Shown in pieces: positions 1-5,351 of a stretch of 8,448 nucleotides of DNA. Numbering within the stretch: position 1 is the stretch's first letter; the number at the start of each line of letters is the position of its first letter. The position numbers were made by a program, and so were the translations under genes. The notes under the pieces were generated by a model, which was not told the DNA's origin, made no database searches, and saw only the letters and a list, made by a program, of their open reading frames with translations. This DNA is from Bacteriovoracaceae bacterium UBA1018 (lineage in GTDB: Bacteria; Bdellovibrionota; UBA1018): the NCBI GenBank assembly GCA_002291495.1, contig DBAE01000146.1, positions 8,085 through 16,532 on the forward strand. Reading direction: 5' to 3'.

Positions 1-332
1 GCAGTTTGTACTTCTTGTAAGGCCACATCGATATTGCGGTTAATGTCAAACTCGAGCGTAATTCGGCCACTGCCTTGACTGGCGCTCGCTCTCATTTCTT
101 TGATGCCTTCAATGGCTAATAGTCGTTCCTCAAGTGGATCAATGATATCGGCTTCGACTACTTCAGGTGCTGCACCTTCGTAAGTGACAGAAACGTTTAA
201 GATGGGAAAGTCTACGTCGGGCATTTGACTGATACCCATTTTGTTTAAACTGATTGCCCCAAAAATTATCAGTGCAAACATAAGTACCCACGCAAAGACT
301 GGACGCTTGATGGATAGGTCGATTAAGTTCAT
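1..332 (-). CDS. RND-family efflux pump inner-membrane subunit (AcrB/MdtB type), N-terminal part; 3' end outside window
   Basis: Reading the minus strand from ATG at 332 gives about 110 open codons to the window edge. The protein starts MNLIDLSIKRPVFAWVL, the N-terminal signature of AcrB-type permeases: a short amphipathic start, R-P, then the first transmembrane helix (about residues 12-30). The first periplasmic porter segment follows, with PDVDFP near 38-43, VSVTYEGAAPEVVE and a GSGRITLEFD strand. Family members are about 1,000-1,050 residues and export drugs, metals or lipophilic compounds by proton antiport, working with a periplasmic adaptor and an outer-membrane channel. The start overlaps the stop of marR by 4 bp (ATGA), and an AAGGA Shine-Dalgarno lies 6 bases upstream inside marR, so translation is probably coupled. 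No adaptor gene precedes it; one may lie beyond the window. Substrate cannot be inferred. Confidence 0.93.
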   Translation of the reverse strand, partial: MNLIDLSIKRPVFAWVLMFALIIFGAISLNKMGISQMPDVDFPILNVSVTYEGAAPEVVEADIIDPLEERLLAIEGIKEMRASASQGSGRITLEFDINRNIDVALQEVQT

Positions 333-784
333 GACTGGTCCTTATTTCGGTCTTGTTGGTTTTTAAAAGTTTTCGCAATCAGATCGAGCGCCTGAGACAG
401 CTTAGTCCGCTCGTTGGTGCTTAAGTTTATTAAATTCACATTGAGATTTTTTTGAGCTGCAATCTTTACCTTTTCGTAAAGGGCTTTTCCTTTTCCAGTC
501 AATTCGAGAACGATTTGACGACGGTCAGAAGAATGAGGTGCTCGTTTAATCAAACCTCTCTTCACTAGACCCTCAACCATTTTTGACATGGATGGCTGAC
601 TGACTCCATGAAGCTCAGCAATTTGGCTGACATGCTTAACGCCTAACTGGATGTGAGCAAGAATTCGAAATTGAGGAATCGTTAACTCCTTTTTTGCAGA
701 CGCACGAACTTCAATCCGAATTTGGTGCATTAGTGGAGGTATGACCTCAAGGAGTCTCTTGCCTAGATCTGTGTTGGATTTCAT
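329..784 (-). CDS. MarR-family winged-helix transcriptional regulator
   Basis: The 151-residue protein has the usual MarR length and layout. N-terminal dimerisation helices are followed by a winged helix-turn-helix at about residues 35-100: LTIPQFRILAHI, then VSQIAELHGVSQPSMSKMV as the recognition region, LVKRGLIKR, and the wing with the conserved D-R-R (SSDRRQIVLELTGKG). The C-terminal helices complete the dimer interface. MarR proteins are usually repressors that leave DNA when they bind a small ligand, and they often control an adjacent efflux pump. Here the gene overlaps the RND pump start by 4 bp, so it probably regulates the pump and itself. A near-consensus promoter with a palindrome between -35 and -10 lies just upstream. 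The ATG at 784 has no Shine-Dalgarno and is only about 15 bases from the -10 box, so the mRNA may be nearly leaderless. The ligand is unknown. Confidence 0.93.
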   Translation of the reverse strand: MKSNTDLGKRLLEVIPPLMHQIRIEVRASAKKELTIPQFRILAHIQLGVKHVSQIAELHGVSQPSMSKMVEGLVKRGLIKRAPHSSDRRQIVLELTGKGKALYEKVKIAAQKNLNVNLINLSTNERTKLSQALDLIAKTFKNQQDRNKDQS

Positions 785-799
785 AAAGATAGAATAGAT

Positions 800-827
800 A
801 TTATATAGCTAAGCTATCTAAACGCAA
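800..827 (-). promoter_or_regulatory. Promoter of marR-RND unit
   Basis: On the minus strand a perfect TATAAT (-10, 805 to 800) is preceded by TTGCGT (827 to 822) with a 16-base spacer. The expected start is around 793, leaving a leader of only about 8-10 bases before the marR ATG at 784. The -35 box lies inside the 3' end of the upstream DUF486 gene. The -10 box is convincing; the -35 matches TTGACA at only three positions. Confidence 0.6.
805..817. promoter_or_regulatory. Palindromic operator candidate in the marR promoter spacer
   Basis: ATAGCT-A-AGCTAT is a perfect 13-base palindrome centred on 811. It extends imperfectly to 19 bases (17 of 19 symmetric, counting the centre). It fills the spacer between the -35 and -10 boxes and touches the first base of TATAAT. 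MarR dimers bind palindromes of about this size, and this placement would block RNA polymerase. Autorepression by the adjacent MarR protein is inferred. Confidence 0.6.
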
Positions 828-1140
828 CCGCTACGGCTGCGAGAATGAGAGCAAATGAGACAAAATGTCGAAAAGTTGGCACTTCGCCTAGTGCTAACCA
901 CGCAAAAACCATAAATACGATTAGGGTAATGCATTCTTGCAAAATTTTAAGCTGATAGGCACTGAGCTGTCCGTATCCGAGACGGTTGGCTGGGACTTGA
1001 AGGGCATATTCGGGCAGCGCAAGCATCCAACTTCCTAATATTGCGACAATGAGAGGAGTCGACTTAAAGCGCAGATGGCCATACCACGCCATAGTCATAA
1101 AGATATTCGATGCGAAGAGCAGTAGAACTGTACGAAGCAT
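814..1140 (-). CDS. DUF486 (DMT-superfamily-like) small integral membrane protein
   Basis: This 108-residue, very hydrophobic protein has about four predicted membrane helices (roughly 3-20, 28-47, 67-84 and 92-107). Between helices 2 and 3 is PEYALQVPANRLGYGQLSA, and helix 3 begins LKILQECITL; a conserved PEY...PANR loop and a Q-E pair are hallmarks of DUF486/COG3169, a family of about 110 residues related to small drug/metabolite transporters. No substrate is established. The gene starts 9 bases after the reductase stop, so the two are probably co-transcribed. The ATG has only a weak GGGA-like ribosome site. Its 3' end carries the marR -35 region and part of the operator. It may be a small-molecule transporter related in role to the neighbouring pump, but the sequence does not show this. 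Confidence 0.85.
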   Translation of the reverse strand: MLRTVLLLFASNIFMTMAWYGHLRFKSTPLIVAILGSWMLALPEYALQVPANRLGYGQLSAYQLKILQECITLIVFMVFAWLALGEVPTFRHFVSFALILAAVAVAFR

Positions 1141-1149
1141 AAATAGAGA

Positions 1150-1887
1150 TTACGTTCCCGCAATTCCGCAAGTTAATCCGCCATCAATCTGGATACATTG
1201 ACCCGTGATGTAGGAAGATTGCTCGCTGACTAAGAATGCGACAAGATTCGCAATATCTTCTGCGGCACCAATTCGTTTCAAAGGAATGCGACCGATAAAT
1301 TTTTCTTTCACATCCGCTGGGATTGCTTGGGTGAGAGCTGAGTCGATTAGGCCTGGAGCAATGGCGTTGACGTTAATATTGTATCGAGCAAGTTCTTGTG
1401 CCCAAGTGCGGGTCATACCGACTACGCCGGCCTTTGAAGCTGAATAATTAGTTTGTCCAATATTTCCGAGCCAAGCCACAGATGCAAGATTGACGATTTT
1501 TCCGTACTTTTGTTCCATCATGACTTTTGCGCAAGCCTGGCCCATGTTGAATGGTCCTTTTAAGTTTACGCGAATGACTTCATCCCATTTTTCTTCGGAT
1601 AATTTATGCAGCATGGCATCTCTTGTGATGCCAGCATTATTCACCAGGACGTCGATACGTCCAAAGGTATTCTTTGCTTCCATGACTAACTCATTTGCCT
1701 TCTTATAATCAGAAACATCATGAGTACTGATGAGAGCTTTCCGACCCAGATCTCTTACACTTTGTGCGACACTTTCAGCGTTTTCTGCGTTGAGATCGTT
1801 AATAACGATGTCTGCGCCACCTTGAGCTAACTTCAGAGCAGTTGCAGCACCTAACCCTCGACCTGAACCTGTAACAATAGCAATCAT
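1150..1887 (-). CDS. fabG: Short-chain dehydrogenase/reductase, FabG-like 3-oxoacyl-ACP reductase
   Basis: The 245-residue protein has the length and full motif set of a classical SDR. TGSGRGLG (6-13) is the Rossmann nucleotide loop, NNAGITRD (83-90) is the FabG-type segment, and N108, S136, Y148 and K152 (YSASK) form the catalytic tetrad. NAIAPGLI (174-181) follows, and the tail has the GQCIQIDGG element. The FabG reaction is NADPH-dependent reduction of 3-oxoacyl-ACP in fatty-acid elongation. Acetoacetyl-CoA reductases (PhaB) and other SDRs share these motifs, so the exact substrate is uncertain. The ATG at 1887 has a good AGGAG site 7 bases upstream. No other fatty-acid gene is adjacent, so it may be a second FabG rather than the core enzyme. 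It probably heads a two-gene transcript with the DUF486 gene and is divergent from the protease. Confidence 0.92.
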   Translation of the reverse strand: MIAIVTGSGRGLGAATALKLAQGGADIVINDLNAENAESVAQSVRDLGRKALISTHDVSDYKKANELVMEAKNTFGRIDVLVNNAGITRDAMLHKLSEEKWDEVIRVNLKGPFNMGQACAKVMMEQKYGKIVNLASVAWLGNIGQTNYSASKAGVVGMTRTWAQELARYNINVNAIAPGLIDSALTQAIPADVKEKFIGRIPLKRIGAAEDIANLVAFLVSEQSSYITGQCIQIDGGLTCGIAGT

Positions 1888-2027
1888 GTTGTCGCTCCTA
1901 AGAATCTAACTTGTACTTCCTGCACACATTAACCCAATTTGAAAATAATCTAGCGCGTTATTTGCGCATAATATTTGAAAAATGTAGGAAGGCACATAGA
2001 CTGGGCAAGCACACTGCTGGGGGAACT

Positions 2028-3458
2028 ATGAGCAAATTATTCGTACTTAGATTATTGTTCGCGACATTAGGCATCCTAACTAATCTGATTGCAGCAGTTG
2101 GTGATGAATATAGACCGGGAGAAATTCTAGTTAAGTATAAGGACGGTTCAGTTAGGACGAGGCATCAAATGGATGCATTATACGACTCATCTGGCGTAAG
2201 GAAAGTTCGACGTTTTGACCGTAGTCTTGGAGGCCTCGAACACCTCTATTTAGATGAAGACACAAAGGTTGAAGATGCCATCCACGCAATGTTGCAAGAC
2301 CCGAATGTAGAATACGCTCAACCCAATTACATTTTATCGATTCCTCAATTTAGTGAATTGACTTACAGAAGCTTTCTACTTCCAGAAGATGGACCATGTG
2401 AAACTGGAGCTGAATCTCCGGGCTGTCCGAGTTCGGTCTATGTTCCGTGTCTTATCCCAGGGATTCCGTTTCCGCCCGGATGTAGTGATTCACCACCCTC
2501 TGTAACTCGTCCCGTAGTAGGGGCCGCACCTAAAGAAACCGTACCCGCTATTGAAGATCCAGACTTAAAGAAGGTCTATGGTTTAAAAAAGATTGGCGCG
2601 ACCGAGGCTTGGAAGAAAGTGCGTGGAAGTAAAAAGGTCATCGTTGCAATTATTGACTCAGGAATTGATTACAACCACGAAGACTTGTCCTTCAATATGT
2701 GGCGCAATCTGCGACGTAAAAATGAAGAGCCTGTTGGATATGATTTCGTTCACGACGATGGATTGCCTTACGATGATAATCATCACGGAACCCACACCGC
2801 AGGAATTGTTGGCGCAGTGGGGGGCAATGGAAAGGGAGTTTCTGGGGTAAACCAGGTTGTATCACTGATGGCACTCAAATTTATGGGAGCCGATGGAAAA
2901 GGAAATACGGCTAACGCAATCCGTGCAATGGACTATGCGATTAGAAATGGTGCAAAAGTTCTAAATAATAGTTGGTCCAGCGATAGCGGTCGATTTAATC
3001 GAGCTCTATATGACGCTATTGAGCGTGCAAAAGCCAAGAACGTTTTGTTTATTGCTGCTGCCGGAAATGATGGCACTGATAATGACGGAGAGAAGCCTGC
3101 CTATCCAGCCTCGTTCGATAACGACAATCTAATTTCTGTGGCGGCAAGTAACAGAAACGACGTCTTAGCTAGCTTTTCGAATTATGGAAAAAAAACGGTT
3201 CATATCGCTGCCCCTGGATCGAGTATTCTAAGTACAACACCTCATAATAAGTACGATACCTTTTCTGGAACATCGATGGCTGCACCTCATGTGGCGGGAG
3301 CAGCAGCACTTCTTTGGGCTCAGAATCCATCGTGGAGCTATAAAAAAGTTAAAGAACTACTCTTAAACGCCAGCGATAAAGTCTCTACATTGTCGGATAA
3401 AACGGTGACCGGAGGTCGCCTGAACGTTTTGAAGGCGATACAATCGTCTGAAAACTAG
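2028..3458 (+). CDS. Secreted subtilisin-like serine protease (peptidase S8) with N-terminal propeptide
   Basis: The ATG at 2028 was chosen because it is preceded by GGGGGA at proper spacing and opens directly onto a signal peptide (SKLFVLRLLFATLGILTNLIAA); a longer reading from TTG 1911 would bury it. The protein is 476 residues. A propeptide/inhibitor domain (about 26-103: EYRPGEILVKYKDG ... DPNVEYAQPNYIL) precedes a Pro-rich linker holding the protein's only four cysteines (124, 133, 141, 152). The catalytic domain follows, with Asp210 (IIDSGID), His253 (HHGTHTAG), oxyanion Asn347 (AAAGNDG) and Ser416 (FSGTSMAAPHVAGAAAL), all intact. It should be exported, fold with its propeptide, self-cleave and degrade extracellular or periplasmic protein. 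In a predator this would suit prey digestion, which is inferred. A strong hairpin follows the stop. Confidence 0.95.
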   Translation: MSKLFVLRLLFATLGILTNLIAAVGDEYRPGEILVKYKDGSVRTRHQMDALYDSSGVRKVRRFDRSLGGLEHLYLDEDTKVEDAIHAMLQDPNVEYAQPNYILSIPQFSELTYRSFLLPEDGPCETGAESPGCPSSVYVPCLIPGIPFPPGCSDSPPSVTRPVVGAAPKETVPAIEDPDLKKVYGLKKIGATEAWKKVRGSKKVIVAIIDSGIDYNHEDLSFNMWRNLRRKNEEPVGYDFVHDDGLPYDDNHHGTHTAGIVGAVGGNGKGVSGVNQVVSLMALKFMGADGKGNTANAIRAMDYAIRNGAKVLNNSWSSDSGRFNRALYDAIERAKAKNVLFIAAAGNDGTDNDGEKPAYPASFDNDNLISVAASNRNDVLASFSNYGKKTVHIAAPGSSILSTTPHNKYDTFSGTSMAAPHVAGAAALLWAQNPSWSYKKVKELLLNASDKVSTLSDKTVTGGRLNVLKAIQSSEN

Positions 3459-3497
3459 TGTAGGTAAAACCCCACAACTTGTAGGGATTTGCCTACA
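3459..3497 (+). terminator. Long hairpin immediately after the protease stop (no U-tract)
   Basis: Eighteen paired positions surround a three-base loop ACT (3477-3479), with one G-U wobble and two mismatches. The arms begin TGTAGGTAAA and end TTTGCCTACA. The wobble (T3465 with G3491) pairs as RNA only on the plus strand, which fits the protease transcript. There is no T-run after it, so it is not a classic intrinsic terminator; it may protect the 3' end or aid Rho-dependent ending. Confidence 0.5.
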
Positions 3498-3510
3498 GCT
3501 CCCCGTTTGA

Positions 3511-3533
3511 GACTTATAGGAATATTATAAGTC
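3511..3533. repeat. Perfect 8-bp inverted repeat between the protease and the HisKA-receiver gene
   Basis: GACTTATA (3511-3518) and TATAAGTC (3526-3533) flank a seven-base loop GGAATAT. As plus-strand RNA it would place a GGA in the loop upstream of the next gene. As DNA it could be an operator. No function is established. Confidence 0.4.
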
Positions 3534-3610
3534 ATTGGAATGTTGGCTATTAATGTTTTTTGACTTGGGCCCAGCTCTTGCTCCTTAAAGTAGCGAAGGA
3601 CGAGGGAAGT

Positions 3611-4222
3611 GTGCATCAAGTATACGAAACATCAAAAAATCTAGCCGCTCAGGTATCGCATGATTTGCGATCTCCTTTAGCCGCATTAAAGGCACTCTCC
3701 AACGAGAGGGACGGATTGAGTAACGATCAACTAGCGTTGCTCAATGCGGCAATCAATCGATTAAACTCGATCGCACAGCAGTTAAACAGCCTGGCTTATA
3801 ATCAAGAGAGCTCTTCTCTCGAGTTGCACGATCTTCAAATTCAATCTGACTCCGAAATAGTTGTATTAGATGATGATGAGGCGATCCACCTCATGTGGAA
3901 AGCCAGATTAGGATCCTATGTGCGAAAAGGACTGATTAAAGAACTCGTACACTTTTCATCGGTACAAGACTTTAGGCACTGGTTTATTCAATCTGAAAAC
4001 GGGACCGCAAGACGAACTTATTTGATCGATTTCGAATTAGACTCGACTGCGTCCTCAACCGAGTCTGGTCTCGACGTCATTCAATCTTTGTCCCTCAGTG
4101 AGAATGCTGTGTTAGTAACCAGTCGTTCGGATGATCCCGGAGTGATCGAACGCTGCCAGAGTCTTGGAGTCAAATTACTTTCTAAGGGTGAGTCCGCAAG
4201 AATTCCTATCGAGGTTCGATAA
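3611..4222 (+). CDS. HisKA phosphoacceptor domain fused to a receiver-like domain, lacking an ATPase domain
   Basis: From GTG 3611 the protein is 203 residues. Residues 11-65 are a HisKA-type dimerisation helix pair with the H-box SHDLRSPLAALKAL (His17). A Ser/Glu linker leads to a receiver-like domain at about 80-203: VVLDDDEAIHLMW gives the acidic pocket (Asp87-89), LIDFEL supplies the predicted phosphoacceptor Asp140, VTS carries Thr170, and LLSKG supplies Lys192. No HATPase_c domain (N, G1 or G2 boxes) lies between them, so it cannot autophosphorylate alone. It might act as a phosphotransfer or decoy partner, or be the remnant of a hybrid kinase. GTG 3611 is preferred because GAGGG lies just upstream. 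The frame is open back to TTG 3560 without a ribosome site, and ATG 3553 followed by six Ts is one frame off. The true start is uncertain. Confidence 0.72.
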   Translation: MHQVYETSKNLAAQVSHDLRSPLAALKALSNERDGLSNDQLALLNAAINRLNSIAQQLNSLAYNQESSSLELHDLQIQSDSEIVVLDDDEAIHLMWKARLGSYVRKGLIKELVHFSSVQDFRHWFIQSENGTARRTYLIDFELDSTASSTESGLDVIQSLSLSENAVLVTSRSDDPGVIERCQSLGVKLLSKGESARIPIEVR

Positions 4223-4258
4223 AATAAAAACGGGAAGAACCTCCATGATTCTTCCCGT
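4221..4258 (-). terminator. Intrinsic terminator for minus-strand transcription (downstream of the second dksA-like gene)
   Basis: A perfect 10-bp stem (ACGGGAAGAA at 4230-4239 with TTCTTCCCGT at 4249-4258) has a nine-base loop. Read on the minus strand it is followed by a T-rich tract (TTTTTATTTT), a textbook Rho-independent terminator. On the plus strand it is followed by CCCCCAC, so it would serve the HisKA-receiver gene poorly. It lies about 220 bases beyond the nearest minus-strand stop codon (4478). The loop on the minus strand contains ATGGAGG. Confidence 0.8.
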
Positions 4259-4477
4259 CCCCCACTTGAGCAGCAGCTGCGAAAACTAAAGCCCCAACGT
4301 CCAAATTAAAGCCTCTGTCCGCGCGCTTGCTCGTCCGTCCAACCATCCTTGCGATTTGTTTTTTCACTTCCTTGTGGGTCGAAAAGTCATCCTTGAGTTA
4401 TCGACCAATCGATTCGTTCATCAAAGTGCACTCAATCCATGAGTGCGCTTTGATGAGTGTATGTTTGGACTCACGTC
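4222..4477 (-). ncRNA. Candidate GGA-rich 3' UTR or small RNA (possible CsrA-binding RNA)
   Basis: No convincing gene lies in the 255 bases between the HisKA-receiver stop and the dksA-like stop. Read on the minus strand, 4456 to 4230 has 11 GGA triplets in 227 bases, where three to five would be expected from composition. Several match the CsrA core ANGGA (AAGGA three times, ACGGA once, ATGGA twice). Three hairpins show GGA in the loop: 4456-4418 (loop TGGAT on a 17-position stem), 4406-4377 (6-bp stem, AAGGAT mid-loop) and the terminator. CsrB/RsmZ-type RNAs have this design. Against it, one pair in the 17-position stem is a wobble only on the plus strand, and no clear dedicated promoter is visible, so a 3' UTR function is equally possible. 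Confidence 0.35.
4418..4456. repeat. 17-position inverted repeat (strong hairpin) just past the dksA-like stop
   Basis: The arms TCATCAAAGTGCACTCA (4418-4434) and TGAGTGCGCTTTGATGA (4440-4456) match at 16 of 17 positions around a five-base centre ATCCA. The exception is T4427 opposite G4447. It starts 22 bases beyond the stop of the minus-strand dksA-like gene. Neither side has a T-run, so it is not an intrinsic terminator by itself. It could be an RNA stem or a DNA-binding site. Confidence 0.75.
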
Positions 4478-4909
4478 TTAGGCTAATTTGAGCTTTGCGC
4501 CCAAGCTCTTAGAACGGTGGCCGTCAATGTGGATATGCTCTTGTCGTTCTTCATCTTCCTTGCATGATAGGCACATCGTTGTTGTCGGACGAGCTTGTAA
4601 TCGTTTGAACTCGATCTCTTCTTCGCAGGACTCGCATTGGCCAAAAGTGCCTTCAGCGATTCGTTGCAAAGACTCTTCGATTTTTTTCAAGAAGATCGCT
4701 TCGCGATTTCTCAGTCTCATTCTCATCGATGTTTCCATCTCGACTGTAGTCAGATCTAATTCATCCAAGAGATCGTCTTTTTGTAAATGAAACTGCTCAT
4801 TCATGTAGCTGTTGCTGAATAATAATTTTTTCTTTTCTGCTTCAAACTGAGCTTTAAATATTGAAGCAAGTTGGGAACTGGATCGGTTTAAAAATTTTGT
4901 GGAGTTCAT
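4478..4909 (-). CDS. DksA/TraR-family zinc-finger RNA polymerase-binding protein (paralog 2)
   Basis: The 143-residue protein has a DksA core: a coiled-coil region, then a four-cysteine zinc finger Cys92-x2-Cys95 ... Cys113-x2-Cys116 with the family core RLQARPTTTMC. DksA proteins enter the RNA polymerase secondary channel and, with ppGpp, adjust transcription of rRNA and amino-acid genes. Counting back from the conserved K-K-x-E, the coiled-coil tip reads DELDLT. Asp49 and Asp52 match E. coli Asp71 and Asp74, but Thr54 replaces the functional Ala76. It is shorter at the N-terminus than E. coli DksA and ends with an extra Lys-rich SKSLGAKLKLA tail. By eye more than half the core matches the paralog at 5616-6026. 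The ATG at 4909 has AAGGA eight bases upstream. Two tandem hairpins precede it, and the 61-residue gene lies 127 bases upstream. Confidence 0.9.
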   Translation of the reverse strand: MNSTKFLNRSSSQLASIFKAQFEAEKKKLLFSNSYMNEQFHLQKDDLLDELDLTTVEMETSMRMRLRNREAIFLKKIEESLQRIAEGTFGQCESCEEEIEFKRLQARPTTTMCLSCKEDEERQEHIHIDGHRSKSLGAKLKLA

Positions 4910-4917
4910 GGGGTTAT

Positions 4918-4982
4918 TCCTTCTAGGTTCTGCCTTCGCTTACTCAAAAATCCTTTTTTGAGATCCTCATATCCTTGAGGAT
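4918..4982 (-). promoter_or_regulatory. Leader of the second dksA-like gene: two tandem hairpins with AGGA loops plus an AAGGA Shine-Dalgarno
   Basis: On the minus strand ATCCTCA / TGAGGAT (4982-4976 with 4969-4963) encloses loop AGGATA. Immediately after it CTCAAAAA / TTTTTGAG (4962-4955 with 4950-4943) encloses loop AGGA. The ribosome site AAGGA is at 4922-4918, 8 bases before the ATG. Repeated GGA in loops together with a GGA-containing Shine-Dalgarno is the usual arrangement in CsrA-repressed leaders. Both stems are perfect; the regulator is inferred. Confidence 0.5.
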
Positions 4983-5036
4983 GTGCTTAGGCTGTAACGT
5001 CCGTGTCGGTTTAGAATTTCAGATTTTTACTCTCAG

Positions 5037-5222
5037 TTACTTCGTTGCATATGCGTACCGATAGGTACGGTAAGTCCGATACATACGATGCTTGTAGTAC
5101 CGTGAGTAAACATCAGCCTTCCTAAACGCAGACCAGAAGAGAGGTTTGTTGCTCACGTAATAAGCAGCGACCAAGTTGTAAAAAGAAGAAGCCTTTTTTA
5201 AATTACTCTTGAAAAACATCAT
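5037..5222 (-). CDS. Small basic Tyr/Arg-rich protein of unknown function
   Basis: The 61-residue protein is not recognised. Its reality rests on an excellent ribosome site: AAAGGAGG ends 5 bases before the first of two adjacent ATG codons (5222 and 5219; the second has the more usual 8-base spacing). It has 11 tyrosines, 13 Lys/Arg and a single acidic residue (Asp37). A mildly hydrophobic front half (SSFYNLVAAYYV around 12-23) is followed by a very basic, aromatic tail (RYYKHRMYRTYRTYRYAY). There is no signal peptide or cysteine. It could bind nucleic acid or a membrane face, but nothing shows which. It probably shares a transcript with the dksA-like gene downstream. Its leader carries tandem inverted repeats and a possible pseudoknot at the ribosome site. 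Confidence 0.62.
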   Translation of the reverse strand: MMFFKSNLKKASSFYNLVAAYYVSNKPLFWSAFRKADVYSRYYKHRMYRTYRTYRYAYATK

Positions 5223-5224
5223 TT

Positions 5225-5263
5225 GAGCCTCCTTTTCATTTACTGTCCTAGGCTCACTAGGAC
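5225..5263 (-). promoter_or_regulatory. Hairpin with loop complementary to the Shine-Dalgarno spacer (possible pseudoknot) before the 61-residue gene
   Basis: On the minus strand GTCCTAG (5263-5257) and CTAGGAC (5251-5245) form a perfect 7-bp stem with loop TGAGC (5256-5252). Downstream, the Shine-Dalgarno GGAG runs directly into GCTCA (5229-5225), the exact complement of that loop; a competing 6-bp helix TGAGCC/GGCTCA is also possible. Either fold would occupy bases between the Shine-Dalgarno and the ATG. A translational switch is inferred. Confidence 0.4.
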
Positions 5264-5275
5264 TTACTCACTTGG

Positions 5276-5294
5276 GAGAGAACCAATTTCTCTC
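5276..5294. repeat. Perfect 7-bp inverted repeat in the intergenic block
   Basis: GAGAGAA (5276-5282) and TTCTCTC (5288-5294) flank CCAAT. It is the middle one of three consecutive inverted repeats in the probable leader of the 61-residue gene; the third, weaker one pairs ACCTCT near 5298 with AGAGGT near 5321-5326. Confidence 0.45.
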
Positions 5295-5351
5295 ACAACC
5301 TCTGGCTCGGCTATAGTGCGAGAGGTGTGCCACGCTGATTTTATGTAAAAT

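Noticed and set aside
163..378. Minus-strand 71-codon ORF overlapping marR and the pump start
   Set aside because: It is an alternative frame of the conserved RND N-terminus, which reads cleanly from 332 to the window edge.
1938..1975. Possible -35/-10 pair (TTGAAA ... CATAAT) upstream of the protease
   Set aside because: The spacing is about 22 bases, too long for a standard promoter; no better pair was seen.
1911..2027. N-terminal extension of the protease from TTG 1911
   Set aside because: It would place 39 residues before a clear signal peptide; ATG 2028 has a GGGGGA ribosome site.
4206..4367. Minus-strand GTG ORF of 53 codons in the dksA-like 3' region
   Set aside because: It has AAGGA only one base from the GTG, runs through the terminator and into the antisense of the HisKA-receiver gene, and shows no recognisable motif.
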